Program-made: the position numbers and the translations under genes
In this document: in pieces, positions 43,124 to 54,990 of the stretch
How the letters are laid out: each line of letters opens with the position of its first letter
Numbering within the stretch: position 1 is the stretch's first letter
The notes under the pieces: model-generated
The model's database searches: none
Seen by the model: the letters and a program-made list of their open reading frames with translations, nothing else
What the model was told of the DNA's origin: nothing
Source of the DNA: Nothopassalora personata
Lineage: Eukaryota; Ascomycota; Dothideomycetes; Mycosphaerellales; Mycosphaerellaceae
Assembly (NCBI GenBank): GCA_033816765.1
Contig: CM066290.1
Coordinates: forward strand, 1,488,001 to 1,552,000
Length of the DNA stretch: 64,000 nucleotides
Direction: 5' to 3'

Positions 43124-45240
43124 AGGTGCATGCGGTGCACGGTCGCATGCGCTGCACGACACCTCAATCTCAACACGTGTTGTTCTTGAAGGTGTCTTAC
43201 CTTAACTACTAGACCGATTGGCTTTATATTTGGACAATATAGTTATTAATATGTGTTCTTTTATTGCTATAACTATAGATGTTGTATCTTAAGTGGTTGT
43301 TTTACTATCCGCCCTCGTCGCGTTTTAACCTAGATTAGGCTGTCTACTACCTTAACCTTATTATCTCCCTTTAGACACACCGGTAGCTTAACAATTAACT
43401 GCCTACGTCCTCGTAGCTTACGTATTAACTACTAAAGGTATTATTATAGTTATTAAGTAGCTACTTTATCCTCTTTCTCTTACTACTTTATAGCCGCTAT
43501 TCTTGCCTTCTTAAGCTCCTTATTCTTCGCCTTCTTAAGGCGTTATTCCTTCCTTAATTCGATAGTAACACGTTAGCTAAGTTACTTAGCCCTCGTAGCC
43601 TCCTTCTTAAGTTACTTATTAGTAATAGTAGTCTCTTTCTTAGCCTCCTTACGAGCCTATAGCTACTTAGCCTAGTTAATCTTTAATAGAGAGAAGAATG
43701 TCGCTCCCTAGTTGTCTTAAGCTCGTAGTTCTTCGAATAAGCCCTTACTACGCTTCCTTTTCTTCTTCTTAATATTAAGGGTAGTAGCGAAGCCCTTGTT
43801 CTTAGCCTTAAGGAGGGCATTCTTAGTCGTAATAGCGTCGATAGTGTTCTAAAGCTTCTAGACCTTAGAGAGCTTAATATTATTAAGCTAATTAGCTATA
43901 ACGTCCTTTAAGAGTCCTCGAAGCTTACGCTAGTTACTAGCCGATAGGATTAAGGTAGATAAGCTACTGCTTACTAGCCGTAGCTCGTAAATATACTCTT
44001 CGAACACTGTTATAACCTTAGCTAGATTAAAGGGAACAAGGCCTGTCTTTCGCTATCCGCTTGCGATATTCTTCGTAGTAAAGGCCTTCGTCTACGCTAG
44101 CTAGAATAGGGCAAGGAAGTTACGCTTAGTAACACCTAAAAGGCCCTAACAGTTATGTATAAATCGATCTAGTTCTTAGCTATAGTAGATGCTAAGGGGT
44201 AAGAATAGCGAGACATCTAGTAGCTATAGCCTATAAGTCGAATGTGGAGGGTAGACAGTAATAAGGATCTTGTGTTTATAGGCCTAATTAAGAAAGGCTA
44301 TATTAATATAAGAGCTATAGCTATTAATATATAATAGCCTATAGTCTCTACGAGCCTTGTCCTTTATATACCGGTAGAACACCTATTATAACTATGCTAA
44401 TCTAAGCTTGTTGTCCGTCTACCCTTTCTCTAAAGACGCGAAGAATGCTTAATGCTACGCTAGGTCTAGATCCTGTACCTAAGTGTCTTAAATATTGCCT
44501 ATCTTAGCCTAGTAAATTAGAGTAGGTAGTAGCTATATAAGATCACCGCATATACAAGCTAATATTATAAGCTATTTACGGTTACTATCTTGTATATTGC
44601 CTAATAGCTTCTTCGACTTATACTAGTCCTTAGAGACTATCCTTCTTGCCTTCGTAAGGAACCTAATAAGCACTCCCTTCTCGTCTATATTATACGTGTT
44701 TTCTGCCTTAATACTATACTTCTTAATCTTCTCTTTAACGAGCCGGAAATATAAGGCGTAGTAAGCCTTACTATTGGCCTTCTTACGCTCCTTGTCGAAG
44801 GGTTAGAGATATATCGAAAGAATCTTGTTCTAGTGCCGATTGTAGAATCGCGATACCTAGCCTCGATATAGCCGTCTCTTTGCGATATCCTCGATAAAGT
44901 TAAGTAATATAGACGGTGTAGGAGGTAGGCCGCGCTCTAAAAGGGTGTTAATATAGTATAATAGGCTCTATTCTTACTAGTAATGTAAAATTATTAAATC
45001 CTCGTTCTACTTAGCTACGGTTCTATAGACCTTGTTCTAGTGCCTACTAAGGGTCGACCGCTCGATGCTATAACGCGTAGCTGTTTCTATAATATTAGGC
45101 TTGATCTACGCATTTAAATTATCTATTACTAGCTTGTATACGTCTATTGGTTGTTGAGATATATAGTGATAAAGATAATAACTAAAATGAAGGTAGAGCG
45201 CGCGACCGTGCATCGTATGCACCGTGCACCGCATGCACCT
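43124..45240 (-). mobile_element. Fot1/pogo-type (Tc1-mariner) DNA transposon, RIP-degraded
   Basis: The inverted ends AGGTGCATGCGGTGCACGG (43124-43142) and its complement (45222-45240) are 19 bp and exact. The 2.1-kb length is normal for Fot1. Minus-strand relics start near 45.14 kb with a CENP-B/HTH region (RYSIERSTLSR, then YRG.VSRFYNRH). The DDE_1 core follows at about 44.05-44.7 kb (YNIDEKG as first Asp; LILDGHGSH-like second; YPPHSTHRLQPLDV) and a Lys/Ala-rich tail. RIP stops are frequent. The ends keep CpA/TpG, unlike the interior. Confidence 0.8.
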
Positions 45241-46197
45241 AACTTCTATTAGATTAGCCCGCTAAGCGGCGAATTTTAGGACAGGGCGGTTGTAAATTAG
45301 GTGACTAAGGTCTATGTTAGTTAGGACTTAGCACACATAGACTATATTATACTGTTTTCTATAGCTAGATAGTCTTACACCTTATAGCAATTTATGAGGG
45401 TTACTAATCCACCCTATCGTTTTAATCTAGAAGCTTGTACTCGTTAAATACCTATATATAACAGGTTATAAGCCCGAGTGCTCCTCTACCTATCTAATTT
45501 AAAACCTAAATCGTTATCGAAGCTCCATTAAGGATTAGCTTACCTTACTAGTGGACTCGACCCTACATTTGTTTTAAGGACAACTACCTAATCGATTTAA
45601 GAACTACTATAAGAGATCGGCACTAAGCACTAGTACCGTAGTATAGCATCTAAAAGAGCTAGACTAGGTATAGAGTTTAGAAACAATACCTCTAGCAACC
45701 TAGTAAGATCCGCTAAGGACAACTAGGTACTTAGGAAAGGCGTATAGTTCTAGGCATAGAAATCTATGCTAATTAGCGCACTACTAGAGAAGGATCTAGT
45801 TAGATACGTAATCTATAATCTAGACTAGGTTAACCCAAAGTACGCTCTAAATAGGGTAGCTTATAATCAACCCTAAGATACAACTAAGAATGTCTAAGAT
45901 AAGACTACCTAGAATGAAGCCCCTTAGGACATTACTAGCAGTGTAGGATACAAAGCTACCTATAAGCGATAGAAGAAAGAGGACATACAAGTATATAGCA
46001 TTATTATAGCTAGATTGGATTCTACCCTAAGGCTAAACTTTAGAGATATAGACAAGTTAGCTAAGGAATTATATAATTTGATTAAGGCAATATATAAGCT
46101 AGTTATTATAATTAATCTATATAACACTCTAAAGGCAGTTAGGCACATTAAACTAGATACTACAAGACCTAATATATTAAAGTACTATAAAGACTTT

Positions 46198-46444
46198 TGT
46201 TAAGATGTAGCATCTTAAGGGGAGCTAATAGTTAGGTTGTGATCTAATAGCCTAAGGCATCCACGATGACTTAGCTTATCGGAAGACACCTTCTCTCCCC
46301 TTTAGCTTAGATAGACATCTAACACAACTAACGCATTAGTTCCTAACATATTGCTGTATGCCCTATAGCTATTAGCTAGTTGAAGATTAATCTCTTACTC
46401 CACTCCGCTGCTAACTACGTATCCTATTAGGTCTCAACTTAACA
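46198..46444 (+). repeat. 5' LTR of Copia C2
   Basis: TGTTAAGATG...CTTAACA type, 247 bp. Confidence 0.88.
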
Positions 46445-46453
46445 GGTTATAAG
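46445..46453 (+). other. Primer-binding site of Copia C2 (initiator tRNA-Met half type)
   Basis: GGTTATAAG directly after the LTR; with one RIP reversal (A to G) it is GGTTATGAG, complementary to the anticodon-arm CTCATAACC of initiator tRNA-Met. Copia elements commonly prime from an initiator tRNA half-molecule. The same motif follows the C1 LTR at 45464. Confidence 0.65.
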
Positions 46454-46662
46454 CCTGGGTTTATGTAGGAGTAAGAGCAACCTATATTAGTACAGGTTAC
46501 TTGTATCCCTTGCTATTATAGCAGAAAACATCTAGGAAGCAGAAGTCTACCCTATCTATCCTATTAAGGAGCTTAGTTTAATACTAAGTAATAGGTAATC
46601 TAGAAAAGGACTCTATGCGGCTTACTATAAGCCAATACCTTAAAGACACTCTATAGGCAGAA

Positions 46663-47010
46663 TGTTAGGAACCGCTGTACGTTATCACAACTCGGGCTTG
46701 GATCTTTGCAGGGATGTCTCAATCAGTTATGAAGGTAGTGGTTCCAAACAGTATATGGTGTATACTTAAAATGAGTTGAGCACGAGGCTCCTATCTACTC
46801 GTAAAGAAGCGTCGTCTATATAGTGCCATGTCTTGGCGTGATCTGTCCTGCTCTGCCCTGAGCGAGTCTGATCAACTGATCAAGAGTGATCAGGACCGAT
46901 CAGTCCTGATCGCTCTGTCACGTGACTCCCCAGGCATCCATGTCTGCAGCTTCGTCTGGTTTCCTGCTCCGTTGTCCAACCATTTGCACCGATAACACTG
47001 TTCCGTAACA
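46663..47010 (+). mobile_element. Solo LTR, 348 bp, TSD CAGAA, nested in Copia C2
   Basis: Identical to 1502-1849 as far as I can read. CAGAA lies on both sides (46658-46662, 47011-47015). RIP-free within RIP-saturated DNA. Confidence 0.93.
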
Positions 47011-50000
47011 CAGAACTGCATCGAGATACTATCAAGAAGGACTTCAAGTAAGTTATTTAGAACTCTACTAGGAGAGACAGACCTATGTCCTAGCTCCGAG
47101 ACTATACCGCTCTTTCTTTACCCTACTAAGCAGGCCTTAGTATCTATACCTACGAACCTTACTATTCTATACTAAAAGCCTCAGCAGGACCTAAGCCACG
47201 ACCTTAAAGCATATACACCTTGTTTTATTACATTCAATTTATTATAGATTTACACTAAGAGAAAGGAGAAGAGAAGGGAACCAAAATCCCAATTCTTAGG
47301 AGAGACAACTAGAAGAGATAGTTCAACCTTTAGAGATATAAGATAGAGAGCTAGTTAGCATTCTTTGCAATTAATAACCTGTTAGAAGTGTTATTTAACA
47401 ACATTAAGGGCAAGAACCTAAAACTCTAGGAAGAGACTAAGATTAAAGAGATTCTTAATACACTAATATAGATAAAACAAAATGCAGCTTACTACTTTAG
47501 TATCCTAAGTAGGATTATAGAAGAAGATGAATTTAAGCTTAAGGGCTCTTACGAATCTAGAAAAGCTGCTAAGATATAGGTACATCTCTAGAACAAGTAT
47601 AGCTAGGTGTTGCCAACCTATGTATATAAGCTTATAAAACAGTTTGTAAACTTTAAGATAAGTAAAGAGTTCACTATTAGATCTGTATAGGCACACCTAG
47701 TATCTCTTAGAAGGAGGATTGCTAATGTTGACCTAGAGGGCCAGCACTATAGGAAAGCTAATATAAGAATAACCTAGCTTTTAAGCTTACTACCACCTAA
47801 CTACTATATAGCTAGGGATACTATTATAGCTTAGCTAAAGATAGATTATAAAAGGACCTTAAAGATCCTTAAGGCTTAAGAGGCTAGATTAAATCCCTCT
47901 AAGGCTAAGTATAGTATAGCAGCCACCTAGGTTAGGCCCTTAGGTTAGGTAAGATTACTTTCCTACCTTCTCTATAAGAAGGACCATCTTATTAAGGACT
48001 GCCCTAGTCTCTCTAAGGTAAAGAAGGTCCTTAGATCCTATTCCTAAGCACTATCCTCCTAGAATGCAACATATATTAAGAAGAGAAGATCTCTACTACT
48101 ATCTTTAAGAAGAACACTAAGAGAGAAGTCCTCTATAGAGGAACTCAAGAAAATAGTAAAGAAACTTAGCTCTAACATACTGTTACTCTAGAAGAACTAG
48201 GCCCAGTCTCCTTCCTCTAAAATAAGGAAGACTAGGAAAGGTTTCTCTACCTAAGAGCCACCTAACTTATACAACTCATCCTAGAAGACAATGTCTAATA
48301 ATAATAAGTATAATGAAGTGGCTTACTTAACTGCAGAAGTCTAAGGCAAGTTCCCCTTATTAGAGTAGTTACTTAATTCTTATGCTTTATCCTATATAAC
48401 TAACTAGAACTGCCTCTTTAGATCTATAACTCCCTTAACAAAGAAGAAATGGATCAAAGTAGGAGGTAGGCATTTGTTAGCCACTTATATTAGGACTGTA
48501 GAGATAAGTAGGAGATCTAGCAGGAAAGTTGTTTTAGAAGATGTTCTGCTTATACCTAAGCTAGGGGTAAACCTAGTTTCTTAGAACTAGTTTAGTAAGC
48601 AGTTTAGTGTCCAACCTCCTTTATTTTCTCTTATATCCCCCTCTAGCCAAACTGTTGTCTAGACAAGGCTTCTTAGGGGGGTTCTATTTATTAATGAGAT
48701 TTCTCCTCTACTATAAGAAAGGGTACATCACTTATTATGTACACTACTAATAGAGAATGCCTTTATAACTGCTAAATCAGAGACTAACCTAAAACAGTAG
48801 GAGCTTTAGCATAGAATATTTGCACACTTTGGGAAGAACTTGCTCTAGAATCTTTATAAGGTAATAGACTTAAAAGAACATATTCCTATTCCTAGGGATA
48901 GCTTCCACTAGTGTAGAGTATGTTTAATAGTAAAGATAAAGAAGTATAAAGGCAAAGTTACTAAGAGAAGACCTAAAAGACTTGCCCTTGTATCTATTAA
49001 CATATGTAGTCTACTGCTAACATCAAGGCTAGGGTTTAAATACTAGCTTAAGATTGTTAACAACTTCTCTAGAAAAAAGTGGACCTGTCCTCTTAAGAAA
49101 AGAGAAGATACTCTAGTTACTCTCTAGAACTAGAAGATTAAGGTAGAGAGGAAATTATTAGCACAGTTAAAAGCAGTTAGGCTTAACAATATAAGGGAAC
49201 TTATTGCATTAGTTAAGCAGTAGGAGAAGGATTTAGGAATTAGGCTAGAGCATACTAAGGCATACAACTCGCTCTAAAATAGACTAGTTAAAAGGTCAAT
49301 ACAAACCTTAGAAGACTCTATAAGGGCAATGCTTAAAGAGGCTAAGATGCTAATTAAATTCTAGCCTAAAGCACTAGAAGCCTAAACCTACATAAGGAAT
49401 AAACTACCAAATAGTCTAGACTATAATAGGTTTAAGGTTTTACTAAATAAAGCCTTTAATAGTATTAAGCCAACTATTAACCATTTAAAGGTTTAGGGAT
49501 ACAAAGCTATTGTCTACATAGACACAAGATCCTAGCCTTAATAGGTAAGAAGTAATAAACTAATAAACAGAGGTAAAGAAGCAGTATTTGTTAGATACGT
49601 TAAAAACACAGCTAAGGCCTAGCTCTTTTAGGAACTAGACATAAAAGCTATAAAACAACACATATATATAGACTTCTTTAAGGACTAACCTAGAGGTAAT
49701 ATAGATCTCAATATTACAAAATTGAATCTATTAAGCAATGCACTAGCTAGGAGACCCTTAGGGAGGCTAAGAAAGGACATATCCTTAGAGCAACCTATTT
49801 ACCATTTAATTATTCAGTAGAGTAGCCTAGTAATAGCCTAGCTAAGAAAGCTGTTTATGCAACTTCCCTAGCCTCTAAAGAATATAGGGGAATTTTAGAA
49901 AATCGATAAGCTAATTAAGATAAGCTTACTAGATCTCTAGGAAAAGAATGTCACTAGGACACAAGTGACTACTCTTAGATCATCCCTTAGTAAGAGGAGG

Positions 50001-51917
50001 GCTAACTATGATATTAAGGGCTATAAATAGAAACAGAAAGCCCTAAGATCTATAGTCCCTATACCTAAACTAGCTACTAAAGTAGGAGAAGCAATAGACC
50101 TCTTAGAGAACCTTGCTACTTACTACTAAGCTTTCTTTATAGCTATACAATTAGTAGATAATTCAGTACTATAGGATAGTGAATTCCTAGAAGAAGTTAA
50201 GGAGATGGCCTTTATAGCAACTGTAGAAGTCATTGCATATAAGTAAGAGATCCTAATTCTAAAGTCCTATAAGGATACTATAAATAACAAGAAATAGGGA
50301 CACCTTTAGAAGGAAGCAATCTAGAAGGAGCTAGATGCTCTATAGAGTAACAACATCTAGGAGAATGCTATTCTACTAAAAGGAGCAAACTTAGTTACGT
50401 TAAGATAGGTCTTTAATGTTAAAAGAAGCATTAGTAGAGCTATTAAAAAGTTCAAGGCTAGGCTAGTTATAAGGGGCTTTTTATAGAAGTTTAGTATTAA
50501 CTTTATAGAGACATTTACGCCTACAGTTAGATAGGACACCCTTAGGGTGTTTATAGCTATTATATGCAAGAAGGATCTCTATCTTTACTAAGTGGATATA
50601 AACAATGCGTTTATAGAAAGCACCCTCTATAAGGACATCTTTATGTTACTACTACTAGGAGTTAAGCTTCTACTAAACATAGTGTTTAAGATCCTTAAAA
50701 GCTTATATAGACTTAAGTAAGCAGCTGGAGATTGGAATCAACTCTATATATTAAAGCTTAGAGAGATTAGATTTACACAGTTAGAGGTAGATCCATGCCT
50801 ACTTATTTATAAGGAAAAAGAGATTATAATTCTTATATATGTAGATAACATTCCAATTGCTACACTAAAGTTAATAGATATTCTCTAGTTCAAAAGAGAA
50901 CTTAGTAAAGTCTTTAAGATTAAAGATCTTAGTGAACCTAAAAAGATCCTTAGCATAAGAGTTATAAGGGACAGGAGGAGAGGAATCCTAAAACTTAACT
51001 AGGGACACTTTATTAGGGACAACCTTACTAAGATAGGGATAAACTATAAGAAGGCAGCACCTACATACTTACCTATAGACAGCTATAAGGCTCTTAAACC
51101 TTTAAGCCACATAGATAAGAGGTGTGACAAGGCAGAGTACTAGAGTATTAATAGTACATAGATGTAGCTAGCAACAATTATAAGGCTAGACATTGCTTTT
51201 GCCCTAGGAAGGATAAGCTCATTTATAAGTGACCCATCTACCTACTATATAAAGGCTTTAAAGAAGATTACAAGATATCTAAGGTTATATCCTAATCTTA
51301 GCCTTGTCTTCTCTAGGTATAGAGAAGGATACCTAGTTAGATACTATAACTCTAATTATATAATAGACAAAGTAGATAGAGTCTCTATCCTTAGGTATGT
51401 CTTCTTCCTCTATAGGGCACTAGTCTCCTAGATAAGTAAGAAGCAAAAGTCTATAGCAACATCTACAATAGAAGCTAAATACATGGCTATAAATGCATGT
51501 GCAAAGCAATCCCAATTCCTAGCTTTACTACTAAGGGAGATAGACTATCTAGAGTTAGTAGGAGACTGTTCCTATTAACTAAGGATCACTAGAAACTAGG
51601 AGACTATATTAAGCTTAAGACTAGTCTAATTAAGAGGTAACAACTAAGCTACCCTTACCCTAGTAAGGGATGCACATGTTTATAACAAGTTAAAGCACAT
51701 TAACATTACCTACAATGCTATTAGGAAACTTTAGTAGAGAAGGCTTATTACTATTAAGTACACCCTAAAATCTAAGATAGTTGTAGATAGGTTCATAAAG
51801 CTAAAGACTAGTCTACACTTCTAGAGGTTTGTAAGCTAGCTTAACCTATTATAGAGGTCTAAATACTACTAACAGGAGAAGAGTAGACTATGACCTCCTA
51901 TATAAGATAAGTAGGAG

Positions 51918-52164
51918 TGTTAAGATATAGCATCTTAAGGGGAGCTAACAGTTAGGTTGTAATCTAATAGCCTAAGGCATCTACGATGACTCAGCTTGTC
52001 GGAAGACACCTTCTCTCCCCTTTAGCTTAGATAGACATCTAACACAACTAACGTATTGGTTCCTAATATATTGCTACATGCCCTGTAGCTGTTAGCTAGT
52101 TAAAGATTGATCTCTTACTCCACTCTGCTGCCAACTACGTATCCTATTAGGTCTTAACTTAACA
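51918..52164 (+). repeat. 3' LTR of Copia C2
   Basis: 247 bp; differs from the 5' LTR by scattered C/T and G/A changes. Confidence 0.88.
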
Positions 52165-54828
52165 ACTTTTAAGTATAGGTGAATAATAACAAGACTACTA
52201 TAGAGCAATTTATTAGATCTTCCCTAGTTAATAATAAGTTAAGGCTTAAATCCTTTTTTGTCCTCCTAGATAGCATCTATAGATTATACTTTATTAAAGG
52301 TCTAAACTATATCGAATAGCTTAGGACATAGAGACATAACAATCCCCTAGAATTAACTACCCTAGAGAGAATGTTTATAACTCTTAGGAAGGAGTAAGTA
52401 CCTACTACCTATAAGCCTAGCAATAGCTTTATTAGAGCATTCTTAAGTAAGAATAATAATAAGCAGTACATACAGTGCTTATATAAGTACACTAACGCAA
52501 ACTACTATAAGTAGCATCTAGAGAAGAATCCTAGAAACAGGTCTAAGAAGGGTAAAGACACCCTAAAGGACAGGGTAAAGAAGGTAAAGGGCAGTAAATC
52601 CCCTAGGAAGAGGATTGCTATAGCAATTAATAACTAGTTAGACTTATTATCTAATTAGGAGCATAGCTCTAATAGTAATAGGGACTAGAGATAACTACAT
52701 AGGAGGTCTAGAGTAGCTATTGTAGTTATATAACTAGTATGTATAGGAAGGACAGTAGCTGCCGCATTAAACCTAATATTAATAGACAAAGTCTATAATA
52801 TAGGTATATCCTTCTATATCTATAATAATCTTATAGACCTTTAGAATGTTAGGCTAAGACTAAGGTCTATATACTTCTTATAGGCCGTTAGGTAAGGATC
52901 TCTTACGACTAAAGGAGAATTAGAGTAGGTTATAAAGAACTATCTTAGCTAAGAGACTACCCTCCTCCTTCGTAATATACTTTACTCACTAGAGTTAGAT
53001 ACGACACTAATCTCTATAGAACTCCTATATAAGAAACATAGAGTTTACCTAGATAGACTATCTAAAATGCTGTTCTAGAAGGACAAGCCTATGGGCTTAG
53101 TTAAGATAATAAAAAATGTCATTGTCTTTAGGAACCTTAGGGTAAAGAGGGTTTCTAGGAAGGATAAAGATAGATTAGCACTAAAAGGACTTACTACTCT
53201 TACATTTGCTAAGCTAAGAACTAATATAGTTAGATAGCATTAAAGGCTTAGGCATATTAGGAGCACATTACTTAATACTATAAAAGAAGTAGTTAAGGGC
53301 CTAGAAGATGTTAATACTATAGAGTTAGGGCACTATAAGACTTGTAAGCTTGTAAGGTTATAAAGAGTTGTTTTAAGAATCCCTAGGAGACCTATACTAG
53401 AGGCATTAGATAAAATCTATGCTAACCTAGTTAGTCTAATTACTCTACTCTCTTATAATAGTTACGTATATTGCCTTATGCTTACGTATGCTAAAACTAG
53501 GATAAGATAGTGCTTACTACTTCTAAAGAAAAGTGCTACTCTAATAGCAATTAAGACTTAGCTTACTATAATGTAGAACTACTATAAGAAGAAACCTAAG
53601 ATCTAGTTCTTAGATAGTAGTAGGGAATTTAACAACATTAAACTTAGAATATATGCCTAACATAAAGGAATTAGATAGGATTTTGTATTACTATATATAC
53701 CTAAGCAGAATAGAATTACTAAAGCTTCGAACAAAGTTATTATTAACAAGGCTAGAGCCATGCTTATAGACTCTAGCTTACTACAGAACCTCTAGCCCTA
53801 GGCTATAGATTTTGCATACTATATTACGAACCGCCTCTTTAACTTAACAACAAAAAATGTACTATAGATTAACTTTAAGAAGGACCTAGGCATTAATGTT
53901 AAAGAGATAGACTTAAGGAATGTAAGGAGGTTTAGATGTAAAGCATATAAACATAACGACAATTATACTAAGTCTAAAAAGTTCTCTATAAGGGCGGACA
54001 TATAGTAGCATATAGGATTCTAGGGTAGTTCATTAACTAACTACCTGCTATAGAAGCTATAGTAGGAGAAAGGAAAATAGGTCTATAAGATAACCTATTC
54101 CCCCTATATAACTTTTAATAAAGATTTCTTATAGAACTCGCAATACTAAATCCCTAGAGGCAAGTAGGTCGCTTAGGGGGAGTAGACAGGGTAGACTATT
54201 AAGAGCTCCTAGCTTACTACTAGTAATAAGCATACTGTCCTAGATAACGAGATTACCTTCCTTAGACATCCCTATAATAACCCTAAGGACCCTTACTATA
54301 AAGGTATTTATATGCCTCATAAAGGGCTATACGAGCTAGAAGCGAGTTACTAACCCTATAAACCTTTAAGGGGAGCTATGCAGCTAGAGGGGGAGCTATA
54401 GCAGTATAGTAACTAACCTAAAATATAAAGGGCTTCGTAACAAGACTCCCCTAACTAAGGTTAGTCTTAGGGGGAGCATAGGATAGAAGATTTACGTCTA
54501 CTATTTAGAGATATATCCCCCTAGCTCTAGGAACAGTCTCCTATAGAGCATACCCAGCTCTAGGAATAATCTCCTATAGAGCATACCTAGCTCTAGGAAC
54601 AATCCCCTATAGAGTATAAGCCTTAGACTTTATAGTCTAAAGAGCTACACTAAGAAGACATAGCCCTAGCTATGTAAGAAGACCCTAATTAGGCTATAAC
54701 ACTATTCTACCCTACCCTACACATTAGCAAGAGGAAGAGAGATAGGACTTATAAGCCTGTAAAGACTAAATAAGCTAAGGTCTATCCTAAGCTAACTAGG
54801 AGAAGTTTAAGATAGAACAGATCCTATT

Positions 54829-54990
54829 TATAAGGGGCGGGCCCCTGTTTCTTAGCATAGGCTACGCCTATACGTTCGGATTGCTTTCCGACACCTTTTC
54901 TTCGGACAGCTTGTAACTTCCCCTTTCTTCTATATCGAACTTATTATAAACTTCATAGAACTTTAGTATATACGTCGTTTACCCGTAACA
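54829..54990 (+). repeat. 5' LTR of Gypsy G2
   Basis: Starts TATAAGGGGC, a RIP form of TGTAAGGGGC seen in the 3' LTR, and ends GTAACA. Confidence 0.9.

Larger units (their letters stand above)
46198..52164 (+). mobile_element. Complete Ty1/Copia element C2, TSD ACTTT, RIP-inactivated
   Basis: LTRs 46198-46444 and 51918-52164 (247 bp each) bound the element. ACTTT flanks both ends (46193-46197, 52165-52169). It is inserted in gag of C1. Plus-strand relics: gag from about 47.25 kb, integrase at about 48.8-49.8 kb, RT at about 50.3-51.2 kb with YVDN near 50.84 kb (a RIP change of YVDD), and RNase H to about 51.85 kb. A purine-rich aagtaggag precedes the 3' LTR. The two LTRs differ mainly by RIP-type changes. 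Confidence 0.88.

Noticed and set aside
45960..47696. Short frames (46015-46203, 45960-46148, 47505-47696)
   Set aside because: Chance open stretches in RIP-degraded Copia DNA; only the Copia reading explains the region.
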